This document shows positions 9,190 through 19,588 of a stretch of 64,000 nt of DNA, one piece after another (the first letter of the stretch is position 1; each line of letters starts with the position of its first letter). This DNA comes from Edaphobacter sp. 12200R-103 (GTDB lineage: Bacteria; Acidobacteriota; Terriglobia; Terriglobales; Acidobacteriaceae). Position numbers and translations under genes: made by a program. The notes under the pieces are model-generated. The model was not told the DNA's origin. It searched no databases and saw only the letters and a list, made by a program, of their open reading frames with translations. The DNA is taken from positions 3,658,001 through 3,722,000 of the forward strand of contig NZ_CP048114.1 in the NCBI RefSeq assembly GCF_010093025.1, in the 5' to 3' direction.

Positions 9190-9714
9190 TCAGGCCAAAA
9201 ACTTGCGCTTGGCGAAGCTGGCAAAACCGAGGGCTCCTGTGCCGAGCAGCAGGATGCTGGAGGGTTCTGGCGTCGCGGCCACCGGCGTGGCAAAGATCTG
9301 ACCGGTGGAAAAGGCGCCGCCTCTGAGATCAGTGTAGACATAACCCAGCAATCCGGAGTTGAGGGTGATCTGGAACCGGCCATTTGCGAGGCTGCCGTCG
9401 TAGTTGATGCTGGCAAGCTGACCGAGCAGGAAGTCGACCGAGGCCGGAGAGTCTGAGTCGGCGAGCGTAAAGGTGTGGCCGGCGATGGTCATGGACAGAT
9501 CGGTGAGATCGTGACCGGCGGCACCGTTCTGGAAGAATGCATCTACTGGAAAGTTCGGGGTGTCGTCGATCGTGAACGAGCCGGTACCACCGGCGAAGAC
9601 GTTTCCTACGATATTGACCAGGCTGAGATCGTAGGTTACGGGTGAGGCGTGAGCCGCAGCAGGCGCCGCCACCAGACCAAGAGTCAGAAAAAGTACAGAT
9701 AAAATTCTGCGCAT
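9190..9714 (-). CDS. PEP-CTERM sorting-signal exported protein
   Basis: The 174-residue product has a signal peptide (cleaved after AAHA), a beta-rich Gly/Asp/Ser mature domain without cysteines, and a C-terminal tripartite sorting signal: PEPSS at about residue 149, a hydrophobic helix ILLLGTGALGFASF, and the basic tail KRK. Such proteins are handled by an exosortase and are associated with exopolysaccharide or biofilm matrix. No exosortase gene is present here. The gene is monocistronic: its own terminator follows the stop, and an isolated 21-base palindrome (9823-9843) lies about 110 bases upstream. Confidence 0.92.
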   Translation of the reverse strand: MRRILSVLFLTLGLVAAPAAAHASPVTYDLSLVNIVGNVFAGGTGSFTIDDTPNFPVDAFFQNGAAGHDLTDLSMTIAGHTFTLADSDSPASVDFLLGQLASINYDGSLANGRFQITLNSGLLGYVYTDLRGGAFSTGQIFATPVAATPEPSSILLLGTGALGFASFAKRKFLA

Positions 9715-9822
9715 AAGAGAAGGGCCCTTTCGGAATTCTTTGTTCCTGTATCTGTAAGGTCGTACGTGGTTTACGGGCAGTCAACGGGAAAGATAGTTCC
9801 CCGGAATGCGCAAACATCTGCG

Positions 9823-9843
9823 GTAATCGGAGATTCCGATTAC
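9823..9843. promoter_or_regulatory. Perfect inverted repeat upstream of the PEP-CTERM gene
   Basis: GTAATCGGA and TCCGATTAC form a perfect 9-base inverted repeat around GAT. It sits 109 bases upstream of the PEP-CTERM start and far from any other gene start, so a dimeric regulator operator is the natural reading. A weak hairpin is the alternative; there is no T run, so it is not a terminator. Confidence 0.45.
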
Positions 9844-10209
9844 TAAAGGCAGTAGAAGTAATTTGTTTGGGGAAAGCGGAGGATGTGAAGCAGCGATGAT
9901 CTAATCGCACATGCCAAGATGAACATGCATTATTTTGCGGCTAAAAAAGATATTTCCAAAATGGGAAAAGTTCACCCTTAGAGGTGCATTCCTCTTAAAG
10001 GAAAGATTTTGGCCTCGCGCGCGACGATGCCGCCGGCATGGATGAGGTTTCTGGTCTGAGTGTTCCAAAGACTCTGAGGAGGTGCATGCGAGATCAGTTG
10101 TGATTCGTGGCGAAAACTTCTCAAGAGCCAGTCTGGCGCTGGCTGGGAACATTGGCTGCATGCCTCGCGGAGACATGCAGCAGCTATGCTCAAAAGCGTT
10201 TCAGATCTT
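9844..10209. other. Intergenic stretch without a convincing gene
   Basis: About 370 bases separate the palindrome before the PEP-CTERM gene from the end of pyrG. It is A/T-richer than the flanks at 9840-9980. Open frames crossing it overlap pyrG or lack a ribosome site. I see no terminator, tRNA or small-RNA signature. Confidence 0.5.
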
Positions 10210-12009
<1,800 letters not shown>

Positions 12010-12179
12010 TCACTCTGAAATCGTTTATCTGCCGGAGATGCCAGCTCCATTGACTTCTTGGTAAAGTATCGAGCACGCGTTGACGGCGGAGATTCTGCTG
12101 TCCCTATGGTCCGACATTGAGACAGATAAGACTCCAACTCCAGATTAAACGGCATCACAGCTTCTTAAGGAGAACAGCT

Positions 12180-13838
12180 TTGACCTCACAGAAATCGATC
12201 TCCGCGGTGGCGGTTGCTGTTTTTTGTGCGGCAGCTTCCTTGTGGGCGCAGGATGCGAACTTCCATAACGCTCCTGCCTCCTCGGCTGCAGCCCAGAATC
12301 CCCATACGACCGAGGCGGACGCCCAGGCCGGCGGAGCGATCTACCAGCAGAGGTGCGCCGCCTGTCACGGGCCTACGGCGAAGGGAGCGGGAAATGTGCC
12401 GGGGCTTGCCTCTGGGCCGACGCAATCGGCAAAGCCCGGCGAGGTCTTCTGGTACATCACGAAGGGCGATCTGGCCAACGGAATGCCGTCGTGGGCTTCC
12501 CTTCCTGAGGAGCAACGCTGGCAGGTTGTGAGTTACCTGAAGTACCTGGGCGGCCCGAATGCCAAAATGCTGACGCCCACTGCGGAAAATGGAGCAGCTG
12601 TCGCCAGCACGGCGAAGTTCAACGCTCCTCCTCCGACTCCACCGTTTACCGATTTCCGGTATGAGGAGCCGGGCAAGATTCGCAAGATTACCGTCGCCGA
12701 TCTTCCGAAGCCATTCGCGACCCAGTCGGCTGGCAACCAGGCGCATCTGGTTCCTCGGCCTGACGGTGTGTGGCCGAAAGTTCTGCCGGGCTTTAAGGTG
12801 GAGCAGTATGCGGAGGGCTTGAACAATCCGCGCATGATTCGCACTGCGCCCAATGGCGACTACTTTGTAGCGGAGAGCATGGGTGGGCGCATTCACGTCT
12901 TCCGCGGCATTACGGCGGGCGGAAAGGCCGAGAAGGAGAGCGTCTACGCGACCGGTCTGAATCGTCCCTTTGGCATCGCTTTCTATCCGGAGGGTCCGGA
13001 TCCGCAGTGGCTCTATATAGGTGATACGGACGAGATCGTTCGCTTTGCCTACAAGAACGGTGATCTGGAGGCGAGCGGTAAGCCGGAGCACATTGCCGAT
13101 CTGCCGAGCGGCCCGCGGGGCCACTGGACGCGCGATATCCGGTTTACGCCGAACGGGAAGAAGATGCTGGTCTCGGTCGGTTCAGCCTCGAACATCGACG
13201 ATCCAGACATGACGCCGGCAGAGAAGAATCGGGCCGACGTGCTGGAGTTTAACCCGGACGGCAGCGGAATGAAGGTCTACGCTTCCGGCATTCGCAACTG
13301 TGTGGGTGAGGGAATCAACCCGAAGACGGGCGAGCTTTGGTGCTCTGTGAATGAACGGGATGCGCTGGGCGACAATCTTGTTCCGGACTACATTACCAGC
13401 GTCAAGCCGGGCGGCTTCTACGGCTGGCCCTGGTGGTACATGGGTGACCACCAGGATCCGCGCCATGAGGGCAAGCATCCCGAGCTGAAGGACAGGACGA
13501 TCGTGCCTGACGTCCTACTGAACCCGCACAACGCTTCGCTGGGGTTCACGTTCTATGACGGCAAGCAGTTCCCGGCGGAGTATGACGGGGACATCTTCGC
13601 CGCGGAGCATGGCTCGTGGAATCGTTCAGCACGCGTCGGCTATGAGGTCATCCGGGTTCCCCTGCATGGAACGGGACACGCGACCGGAGAGTACGAGGAC
13701 TTTATGACCGGCTTTGTGCTCCCGAGTGGCGACGTCTGGGGTCGACCAGTGGCGGTTACGGTCGCGACGGATGGATCACTGCTGGTGACGGACGACGGAT
13801 CGAACGCGATCTGGAGGATTAGTTACACGGGCAAGTAA
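12180..13838 (+). CDS. Periplasmic cytochrome c fused to PQQ-type sorbosone dehydrogenase domain
   Basis: The 552-residue product would oxidise a sugar or aldose in the periplasm and pass electrons to its own heme. After a signal peptide (cleaved after ASLWA) there is a cytochrome c domain with the heme motif CAACH at residues 59-63 and a possible axial Met in NGMPSW. From about residue 190 the sequence is a six-bladed propeller of the L-sorbosone dehydrogenase type: NNPRMIRTAPNGDYFVAE, GLNRPFGIAFYP, GHWTRDIRFTPNGKKMLVSVGSAS, YASGIRNCVG, WGRPVAVTVATDGSLLVTDD. The start is a TTG at 12180 preceded by a perfect AAGGAG seven bases upstream; the upstream ATG-like start would add a basic tail before the signal peptide. 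Confidence 0.9.
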   Translation: MTSQKSISAVAVAVFCAAASLWAQDANFHNAPASSAAAQNPHTTEADAQAGGAIYQQRCAACHGPTAKGAGNVPGLASGPTQSAKPGEVFWYITKGDLANGMPSWASLPEEQRWQVVSYLKYLGGPNAKMLTPTAENGAAVASTAKFNAPPPTPPFTDFRYEEPGKIRKITVADLPKPFATQSAGNQAHLVPRPDGVWPKVLPGFKVEQYAEGLNNPRMIRTAPNGDYFVAESMGGRIHVFRGITAGGKAEKESVYATGLNRPFGIAFYPEGPDPQWLYIGDTDEIVRFAYKNGDLEASGKPEHIADLPSGPRGHWTRDIRFTPNGKKMLVSVGSASNIDDPDMTPAEKNRADVLEFNPDGSGMKVYASGIRNCVGEGINPKTGELWCSVNERDALGDNLVPDYITSVKPGGFYGWPWWYMGDHQDPRHEGKHPELKDRTIVPDVLLNPHNASLGFTFYDGKQFPAEYDGDIFAAEHGSWNRSARVGYEVIRVPLHGTGHATGEYEDFMTGFVLPSGDVWGRPVAVTVATDGSLLVTDDGSNAIWRISYTGK

Positions 13839-13964
13839 GCCTTTACAAACGATCCTTCCCCGAAGTCTATGCCTGGCAAGGACTCCTCCCGGAGTCTGGT
13901 GCAGGACGTTCCATCGAAAAATCTTTGCGGGTTCCTCCTGCAGGGTCATTGCTTCTCGATCGCC

Positions 13965-14456
13965 TTAGAGATGAAGGAAAAATACCGGTGCGAGAGAGAG
14001 CAGGAAAGCTGCGGCTTGGAGAGCGATTACCGCCATGGTTTGTCTTGGGGCTTGCCGCCACCACCGGAAGATGAAGAAGGCCAGAATGGGCGCCTGCCCG
14101 GCCATGAGCAACTGCCACAGATGAGCCAATGTTCCCTCATCGGCCTGACGATGGATGCCGAAGAAGGCCAGTGTGACAAGCACGACAGAGAGAGCCGTCA
14201 CCGACATCAGCAGGGGAAGAAAGGCGGCCGGCTGTTTAATGAGCCATCCGACAGAGTAGCGATTTAGATTCATCGAGTTCATTTCAGCTCCTACGGTGGG
14301 GCAGAGGTTCTCCGAGATTGCAGACCGTATGACGTCGAACAAGATACGGTGATCCATCTTCTGGGAGTGCAGCAGATCTTCAAATTCAGCACCATAACGC
14401 CGTCTCCACGTTGAAGGATAAAAGTAAAGAAGAACATGGATCAGAGCGGCCTTCAT
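13965..14456 (-). CDS. PadR-associated integral membrane protein
   Basis: The 163-residue product begins with the amphipathic segment YPSTWRRRYGAEFEDLL, typical of membrane proteins encoded directly after PadR regulators, and has three predicted membrane helices (about residues 76-98, 112-128 and 139-160). It overlaps the PadR gene by four bases, so the two are translationally coupled. Its function is unknown; in this arrangement the membrane protein is usually considered the target or partner of the regulator. Confidence 0.75.
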   Translation of the reverse strand: MKAALIHVLLYFYPSTWRRRYGAEFEDLLHSQKMDHRILFDVIRSAISENLCPTVGAEMNSMNLNRYSVGWLIKQPAAFLPLLMSVTALSVVLVTLAFFGIHRQADEGTLAHLWQLLMAGQAPILAFFIFRWWRQAPRQTMAVIALQAAAFLLSLAPVFFLHL

Positions 14457-14788
14457 GATGCCGCCAGCCTCTCAAGGCCTGTCTTCGAGAATCGATGCAG
14501 GATACTGAGACGCTCGCGAAGGACGCGGACTCCCTTGGCGGTGATGCAGTAAGGCTGCCGACGTTCTTCCGCCGGTAGCGGCTCGATGAGTTGCTGCTGT
14601 TCGAGCCGGGCGATTGCACCGTAAAGGGTCCCTGGGCCGAGACGAGTTCCACAGAGTAGAACGATGTCCTCAATCATTGCGTGCCCATGCTTGGGACCGC
14701 CAGCGAGGCTGGCGAGAATGAGCAAGGGGGGATCAGAGTACTGCTGCTCTCGCCCAGACTTTGCTACGTTTGGCTTAGTACTACGCAT
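14453..14788 (-). CDS. PadR family transcriptional regulator
   Basis: The 111-residue product is a winged-helix repressor of the short PadR type. Seen are the helix-turn-helix segment ILASLAGGPKHGHAMIEDI, the wing-forming LGPGTLYGAIARLEQQQLIEP, and EERRQPYCITAKGVRVLRERL leading to a dimerisation helix. It is the first gene of a two-gene unit with the downstream membrane protein. A short inverted repeat sits exactly over its start codon, consistent with autoregulation. The ligand is unknown. Confidence 0.9.
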   Translation of the reverse strand: MRSTKPNVAKSGREQQYSDPPLLILASLAGGPKHGHAMIEDIVLLCGTRLGPGTLYGAIARLEQQQLIEPLPAEERRQPYCITAKGVRVLRERLSILHRFSKTGLERLAAS

Positions 14789-14796
14789 GACGTAGT
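14780..14796. promoter_or_regulatory. Inverted repeat over the padR start, possible operator
   Basis: ACTACG and CGTAGT flank a five-base centre that contains the ATG of the PadR gene on the minus strand. A site in this place could block translation initiation or transcription of the padR–membrane gene pair. It is short, so chance is possible. Confidence 0.35.
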
Positions 14797-14859
14797 TATT
14801 GCACGATAGTGACCCGCTGACAAGGAAAATCTCAAAGAAAAGCGTTCTACCTCCCGGAT

Positions 14860-15486
14860 TTATTCACGGGATAGGTCACTTTTTATCGTTTTCTGGGGTT
14901 GCTCTGTTCTGGGAATCTCTTTCGTTGCATGCAGAAGAGTCTCGAGCGCCCATGCCACGGCTTGTTCCGCTTCAGTGCCTGAGAGCAGGCCGCGATCACG
15001 GAGCAACTGCCAGAAGGCAGCGCTGTAGATGGAGACGAAGACCGCGACGATGCGCACCTTTTCGTCTTCAGCAAGCCCTTCAAGTGCGGCAGCGAGACTC
15101 CTGGTGAAGGCGGCGCGGCCCTCAACGCCTCCCTGCTCGCGGACATCATTTCCGGCAGGAGAGGTGATGACGGCGCGGACGAGCAGTTCGTTGGTCTCAA
15201 ATTCTCCGAAGACCGTGCGGGCAAGCGGAATGATCTCATCTTCGGTCTCGGGGAAACGCGTCCTGGTCGCTTCGCGCAGCCTGAGCCAGAGGGCATGAAG
15301 CAGGCTGGCACGGTCGGGAAAGTAGCGGTAGACCGTGCGAGCACCCATGCCGGCGGCCTTAGCAATGCTTTCGTGCGAGAACGTTCCGCGCGGGCCCTGG
15401 CCGAGTTGCTGCATGGCTACGGTCAGAATCTGTTCACGGGTCGCAGCGGTCTGGCGATCACGCAGGCTCTGCGGCTCTGCATTCAT
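14860..15486 (-). CDS. TetR family transcriptional regulator
   Basis: The 208-residue product has an N-terminal TetR helix-turn-helix: REQILTVAMQQLGQ, FSHESIAKAAGMGARTVYRYFPDRASLLHALW (residues about 15-70). The ligand domain that follows is all-helical, with no family-specific motif I recognise. It stands alone between padR and the DinB-like gene on the same strand, so the target is not obvious from context; the divergent partner usual for TetR repressors is absent. Confidence 0.88.
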   Translation of the reverse strand: MNAEPQSLRDRQTAATREQILTVAMQQLGQGPRGTFSHESIAKAAGMGARTVYRYFPDRASLLHALWLRLREATRTRFPETEDEIIPLARTVFGEFETNELLVRAVITSPAGNDVREQGGVEGRAAFTRSLAAALEGLAEDEKVRIVAVFVSIYSAAFWQLLRDRGLLSGTEAEQAVAWALETLLHATKEIPRTEQPQKTIKSDLSRE

Positions 15487-15588
15487 GGCAGCATTCTGTC
15501 ACTCGAGCAGAAGTCTGTCTATATGTCGGCTCCAGTATTTTTTCCGGCAGAGGCGCATCGAGGTGTAGTGCAACGGAGGCGCTGAAAG

Positions 15589-16131
15589 TCATTGGCCGAG
15601 GCGCTGTCCTGGTTCGGCAGACGAGTCGTCCACTATCTCTCCGGGGTGAACCCAGGAGCGCATATTGCGGAGATGATGTTGCATGTGGGCGATGTAGTCC
15701 TCAATGAGGAAGCCGAGGGTGAGGGGTGAGCCCGCGACTGCGCCTTGATTTGCGAGGGAAGCGTGGGGAATATGGCGGATGGTCCAGACGATGTGCTCGT
15801 TGAGGGCGAACCAGAGAGCGAGGACCTCGGCCCACTCGCGATTATGGTAGTGCTGCACTGCCACCCAGGAGTCCTGGGCGTACCCGGGCATGTGCTCGAA
15901 GGCGATCTGCATCCGGACCATGCGAGTGAGGTTATTAATAGCGGAGTCGGTGAGGTGACCGATGACCTCCTTGGCGGACCATTTGCCCTCGCGCTCGGGA
16001 AGGCTGGCGTCGGCGTTCGAGAGGGTGACGAGCCAGGGGACTGCGGATCGAATGGTAGAGGAGAGGTGCCGCGCCAGCTCCTCCGGATCGAGGAGGCCGG
16101 GATCGGTCGGCTGTGTGTAGGTTATGCCCAT
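15589..16131 (-). CDS. DinB-like four-helix-bundle protein
   Basis: The 180-residue product matches the DinB/YfiT superfamily: REGKWSAKEVIGHLTDSAINNLTRM early, a central EWAEVLALWFALNEHIVWTI helix, and LGFLIEDYIAHMQHHLRNM at the end, giving the three conserved His residues that bind a metal in many members. Relatives act as bacillithiol or mycothiol-dependent transferases or metal-dependent hydrolases; the substrate cannot be read. Its start overlaps the last 10 bases of the YraN gene on the same strand. Confidence 0.85.
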   Translation of the reverse strand: MGITYTQPTDPGLLDPEELARHLSSTIRSAVPWLVTLSNADASLPEREGKWSAKEVIGHLTDSAINNLTRMVRMQIAFEHMPGYAQDSWVAVQHYHNREWAEVLALWFALNEHIVWTIRHIPHASLANQGAVAGSPLTLGFLIEDYIAHMQHHLRNMRSWVHPGEIVDDSSAEPGQRLGQ

Positions 16132-16622
16132 TCGAACGCTCCTTGATTAAGAACGAACTCTGGCCAGGTGTCATTTGAGGCGATTCCTGGTGTGAGATAG
16201 AGCGAGACGACGTCGAAGCGTGCCGTGGACGGGCGACGTGGGGCTGGAATGCGTTGCATGTAAGCGCGCGCAAGGCGGCGAAGGACGCGCTGCTTTTCGT
16301 GGTCTACAGCCAGCTCAGCGGCGAAAGCATCGCGGTGCGTGCGGGTTTTGACCTCGATGAAACAGAGTGTGGAACCATGCCAGGCGACGAGGTCGAGATC
16401 GCCGCGAAATTTTGCGCTCTTCCAGCGGCGGGCAACGACGATGTATCCATGGAGGCGGAGATGGAAGAGGGCTTCGCGTTCGCCGAGAGTGCCGGTCTCA
16501 AGGTGCGAGGCGGAGCGGGTGCGATGCATGGAATGGAGGCGTCGGATAGCCCAGCTTTGTGCATGGATCCAGGCTCGCGCGGTGAGTCGCGGCCTGCGGG
16601 GAGTTCGTGCGGCGACGGGCAT
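16122..16622 (-). CDS. YraN/UPF0102 family nuclease-like protein
   Basis: The 166-residue product carries the restriction-endonuclease-like core of the UPF0102 family: GTLGEREALFHLRLHGY, FRGDLDLVAW and LCFIEVKTRT (the D and ExK metal site), then AVDHEKQRVLRRLARAY. The family is conserved and linked to DNA processing, but its substrate is not established. A basic N-terminal extension of about 55 residues makes it longer than the usual 120; a Met at about residue 32 of the protein would be a shorter alternative start. It is followed immediately by the DinB gene. Confidence 0.85.
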   Translation of the reverse strand: MPVAARTPRRPRLTARAWIHAQSWAIRRLHSMHRTRSASHLETGTLGEREALFHLRLHGYIVVARRWKSAKFRGDLDLVAWHGSTLCFIEVKTRTHRDAFAAELAVDHEKQRVLRRLARAYMQRIPAPRRPSTARFDVVSLYLTPGIASNDTWPEFVLNQGAFEWA

Positions 16623-16828
16623 GCCTTCAGGATAGCGGGACGAAGGGACGTGCGCACCTGGGATGTTGTAGAGAAAGCGTGAAAGTGGCGCAGGGAAGAG
16701 AAAGTGTCTTGACAAGGATGCAGCCGGAGCGCAGTATCTCGGGCAGATTCTTTCCTGCGCCCTGCAGGACTTGCAGTTTTAGCGCTTTATCCGGGCTTTG
16801 GGTTTCTTCACCAAAGGAGATTCGTTTT

Positions 16829-16876
16829 ATGCCCGATCTTGAGAGTAGGTTCTCTTTCTCTGGAACTTTTCCCTGA
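16829..16876 (+). CDS. Possible 15-codon mini-ORF with a ribosome site
   Basis: AAAGGAG lies 10 bases before an ATG that opens a reading frame of only 15 codons. It may be a leader peptide, a decayed gene start or chance. Nothing in the 350 bases after it looks like a controlled gene except the membrane protein at 17223. Confidence 0.15.
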   Translation: MPDLESRFSFSGTFP

Positions 16877-17039
16877 CTTGATCCTTCATTGTCGCTGGCG
16901 GTGGATCCGACCTGCTGAAGATTTTTAAAAAAGTTGAATGAGGTGGCGCAACGCCTGTTCGCCTACATGGAGTCTGCTGGCTACGCAGTCGCGTGGAAGA
17001 TGCAGGGCTGAAGGGCGGAGAAGATGGCGGGATGCGCTC

Positions 17040-17109
17040 CTCCAGCGCCCGGGACGAGGCGCTGGAGAGGATCGAGTGGGCGCGCACAACTTCCCTCCTG
17101 TGCGCGCCC
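17040..17109. ncRNA. Two consecutive perfect hairpins, possible structured RNA or regulatory element
   Basis: Within a gene-free stretch of about 600 bases (16623-17222) there are two strong stems. The first has 10-base arms CTCCAGCGCC / GGCGCTGGAG at 17040-17049 and 17058-17067. The second has 11-base arms GGGCGCGCACA / TGTGCGCGCCC at 17078-17088 and 17099-17109. Neither is followed by a T run, so they are not ordinary terminators. I do not recognise SRP, tmRNA, 6S or RNase P signatures. They lie 114 bases upstream of the membrane protein gene at 17223 and could be part of its leader. Confidence 0.4.
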
Positions 17110-17222
17110 GTCGGTCCTCGCGATGAAGATCTTTGGATCCAACAGAGAGCAAAATGGAATGGAGGAACATTTCGATCCGCTGCGACCGTCTAATATAGGC
17201 GAGTGAATGGATAGGGGGATCG

Positions 17223-17711
17223 ATGACTCTGCTGAATGCGCCGAAGTACAACGCGGGCCGCGAACGCCGGAAAGCTGTTCTCATCTATGGCGGAATTGCC
17301 GTAGTGGTTCTGGTGGCGGTGATTGGAGTGCTTGGTTTCCTGATGGGGCATGGATGGTTCTTCACGAACCTGAAGGCGGAGCATCGGGTGAACCAGTTTT
17401 TCAATGCGCTGGAGGCAAAAAACTACAACGAGGCATACGCGATCTGGATGAACGATCCCAATTGGCAGCAGCATCCCCAGAAGTATGACTACACGCTGAA
17501 GCGGTTTACCGAGGACTGGACGACAGAGAGTCCGGTCGGTCCAATTCGCTCGCACCACGTTGATATCTCAAAGACGGACGGCTCAGGAACGTTTGGGACG
17601 GGCATTATTGTGGCGGTGCGGGTGAACGGCGGCCAGAAGATGTTTATGTGGTATGAGAAGAAGGATGGAACTCTGACGTATCCGGCGCCGCATGAGCTGC
17701 AGTATCAGTGA
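17223..17711 (+). CDS. Membrane-anchored protein of unknown function
   Basis: The 162-residue product has a basic cytoplasmic N-terminus (RERRKAV), one membrane helix at about residues 18-42, and an extracytoplasmic domain of about 110 residues. The domain, starting AEHRVNQFFNALEAKNYNEAYAIW and ending in alternating strands (IIVAVRVNGGQKMFMWYEK), resembles small NTF2/DUF4878-type folds in its helix–strand order. No catalytic residues are visible. It has a short upstream ribosome site (TAGGGGG) and is followed by the sulfatase on the same strand after 280 bases. Confidence 0.65.
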   Translation: MTLLNAPKYNAGRERRKAVLIYGGIAVVVLVAVIGVLGFLMGHGWFFTNLKAEHRVNQFFNALEAKNYNEAYAIWMNDPNWQQHPQKYDYTLKRFTEDWTTESPVGPIRSHHVDISKTDGSGTFGTGIIVAVRVNGGQKMFMWYEKKDGTLTYPAPHELQYQ

Positions 17712-17993
17712 CCGGACTTGTTTCCCGGCAGGGGAAATCAATCTTCATCAAATACGGCATCAAGATCATGAAAAGCGCGTTTTTGGGAATCTATTTGCGG
17801 ATCTGGGTTTGACCGCGGCTCGTGCAATTCCTTAGCATCGTTGGGTTTGCTGCCGAGACCTGCGCTGGATCGAATCGCCAACTTATTCTGGCCTGCCATG
17901 CGTGATGAAGGAAGAATTGCGCCTTCCGGAGAGGAAGGGGGTTTCTCTGCAGACGTGGCCACGTTGAATTTGCGATCAGAGGAGACGCGTGGG

Positions 17994-19556
17994 ATGAATC
18001 GCCGGGATGTGATCAAGGGAGCACTCTTGTCCGCGGGAGCCATTTCAACCGGAAGCGCGATGGCGCAGGAGGTTGAGAGCAGGGCAGGAGGGGAGAAGCC
18101 GGCTCCGCACGAGAGCTTTCCGGCGGCACCGCGCAAGACGAACGGCGAGCGCATGCCCAATATCCTTTGGGTGTGTACGGACCAGCAGAGATTCGACACG
18201 ATCTCGGGGTTGAGCAACTCCGTCATTAAGACGCCGAACCTTGAGAAGTTCATGGGCGAGTCGGTGACGTTTACCAATGCGTTTGTGCAGACGCCGATCT
18301 GCTCTCCATCTCGAGCGAGCTTTTTGACGGGTCGGTATCCGCATGTGACCGGGCTGCGGGCGAATGGGCAGAGGATCAACCCGACGGAGCGTCTGGTGAC
18401 ACGCACGCTGGCGGACTATGAGTACACCTGCGGGCTGGCAGGCAAGCTGCACCTCTCGCCCTGCCTCGGCGGCCGCGTGGAGCAGCGCATCGACGACGGG
18501 TACGAGGTCTTCAAGTGGAGCCACGATATCAGCGACAACTGGCCGCTGAAGAACGAGTGGTACGTGTGGCTGGACCGGCAGGGGGTGAAGATCCCGAAGG
18601 CTCCGAAGGGGCCGGTCTGGGGGATGCCGATCGATCCGAAGTACTCGCAGACGGCGTGGTGCGCGGATATGGCGATCCAGTTTATGCGCCAGCAGAAGGA
18701 GTTCAATCCGTGGCTGATGTCGGTGAATATCTTCCAGCCGCACCATCCTTTCTATCCGACGGCGGAGTACCTGAGCCACTATGACCCGGCGAAGATGCCG
18801 AAGCCGGCGTATCGCGAGGGCGAGCTGAAGAACAAGCCGGTTTTCCAGACGGTGGACCACAACGGCGCGTATGGCGGGAAAGACATCTCGTTTGCGAAGA
18901 CGTCGCCGGAGGTTCATCAGGAGGTGATTGCGGCGTACTACGCGATGATCGAGCAAGTGGACACGGAGATGGGCCGCATGATGCAGGCGCTTGAAGAGAG
19001 CGGGCAGGCGGACAACACCATCGTCATCTTTATGAGCGACCATGGCGAGATGCTGGGCGATCATGGGATGTACCTGAAGGGGCCGTATTTCTACGACTGC
19101 CTTTCGCGGGTGCCGCTGATGATTCGCTGGCCGGGAAGATTTAAGAAGGGGCTGAAGGTGGATGCGCTGGTGGAGCTGGTGGATCTGGCTCCTACGCTGC
19201 TGGAGGCAGCGGGGATCCCGGTTTCAGCTGGGGTGCAGGGCCGCTCGCTAATGCCGCTGCTGACGGGGCAGACGACGGAGCATCGCGACAACGTGTATAT
19301 GGAGTACTTCGACGCAAATGCGACCTATGAGATTCCGCCGATGCTGACGAGCGTTCGGACCAAGAAGTGGAAGCTGAACTACTGCGACAAGCCGAGGACA
19401 GGTGAGCTTTATGATCTGGAGAAGGATCCGGGCGAGTTCAACAACCTGTGGGGCGATCCGCACGCGCGTGACGCGCAGGAGATGATGATGCACACCCTTG
19501 TGGGGCGCATGATTGAGACGACCGATCCGCTGCCGGTGCGGCATACTGCCTGGTAG
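17994..19556 (+). CDS. Exported sulfatase (formylglycine type)
   Basis: The 520-residue product hydrolyses sulfate esters. The N-terminus MNRRDVIKGALLSAGA resembles a Tat/Sec export signal (RRD). The catalytic motif CSPSRASFLTGRYP places the formylglycine-forming Cys at about residue 103; metal ligands are seen in CTDQQRFDT and in IVIFMSDHGEMLGDHG. ELYDLEKDPGEFNNL near the C-terminus is typical of the family. The ATG at 17994 is preceded by AGAGGAG. A start at 17841 would add 51 residues before the export signal and is rejected. No maturase gene is in the window. It precedes the glutaminase-like gene by 32 bases, so the two may form a unit for degrading a sulfated or aminated polymer. Confidence 0.92.
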   Translation: MNRRDVIKGALLSAGAISTGSAMAQEVESRAGGEKPAPHESFPAAPRKTNGERMPNILWVCTDQQRFDTISGLSNSVIKTPNLEKFMGESVTFTNAFVQTPICSPSRASFLTGRYPHVTGLRANGQRINPTERLVTRTLADYEYTCGLAGKLHLSPCLGGRVEQRIDDGYEVFKWSHDISDNWPLKNEWYVWLDRQGVKIPKAPKGPVWGMPIDPKYSQTAWCADMAIQFMRQQKEFNPWLMSVNIFQPHHPFYPTAEYLSHYDPAKMPKPAYREGELKNKPVFQTVDHNGAYGGKDISFAKTSPEVHQEVIAAYYAMIEQVDTEMGRMMQALEESGQADNTIVIFMSDHGEMLGDHGMYLKGPYFYDCLSRVPLMIRWPGRFKKGLKVDALVELVDLAPTLLEAAGIPVSAGVQGRSLMPLLTGQTTEHRDNVYMEYFDANATYEIPPMLTSVRTKKWKLNYCDKPRTGELYDLEKDPGEFNNLWGDPHARDAQEMMMHTLVGRMIETTDPLPVRHTAW

Positions 19557-19588
19557 ACCAACCTTTCGATACTGAGGGACTGATATTG

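Noticed and set aside
13879..13897. Short hairpin after the sugar dehydrogenase gene as a terminator
   Set aside because: Arms of six bases and no T run within reach; too weak to call.
16623..17222. SRP RNA, tmRNA, 6S RNA or RNase P RNA in the gene-free stretch
   Set aside because: None of the conserved core sequences of these RNAs is present; only two unassigned hairpins remain.
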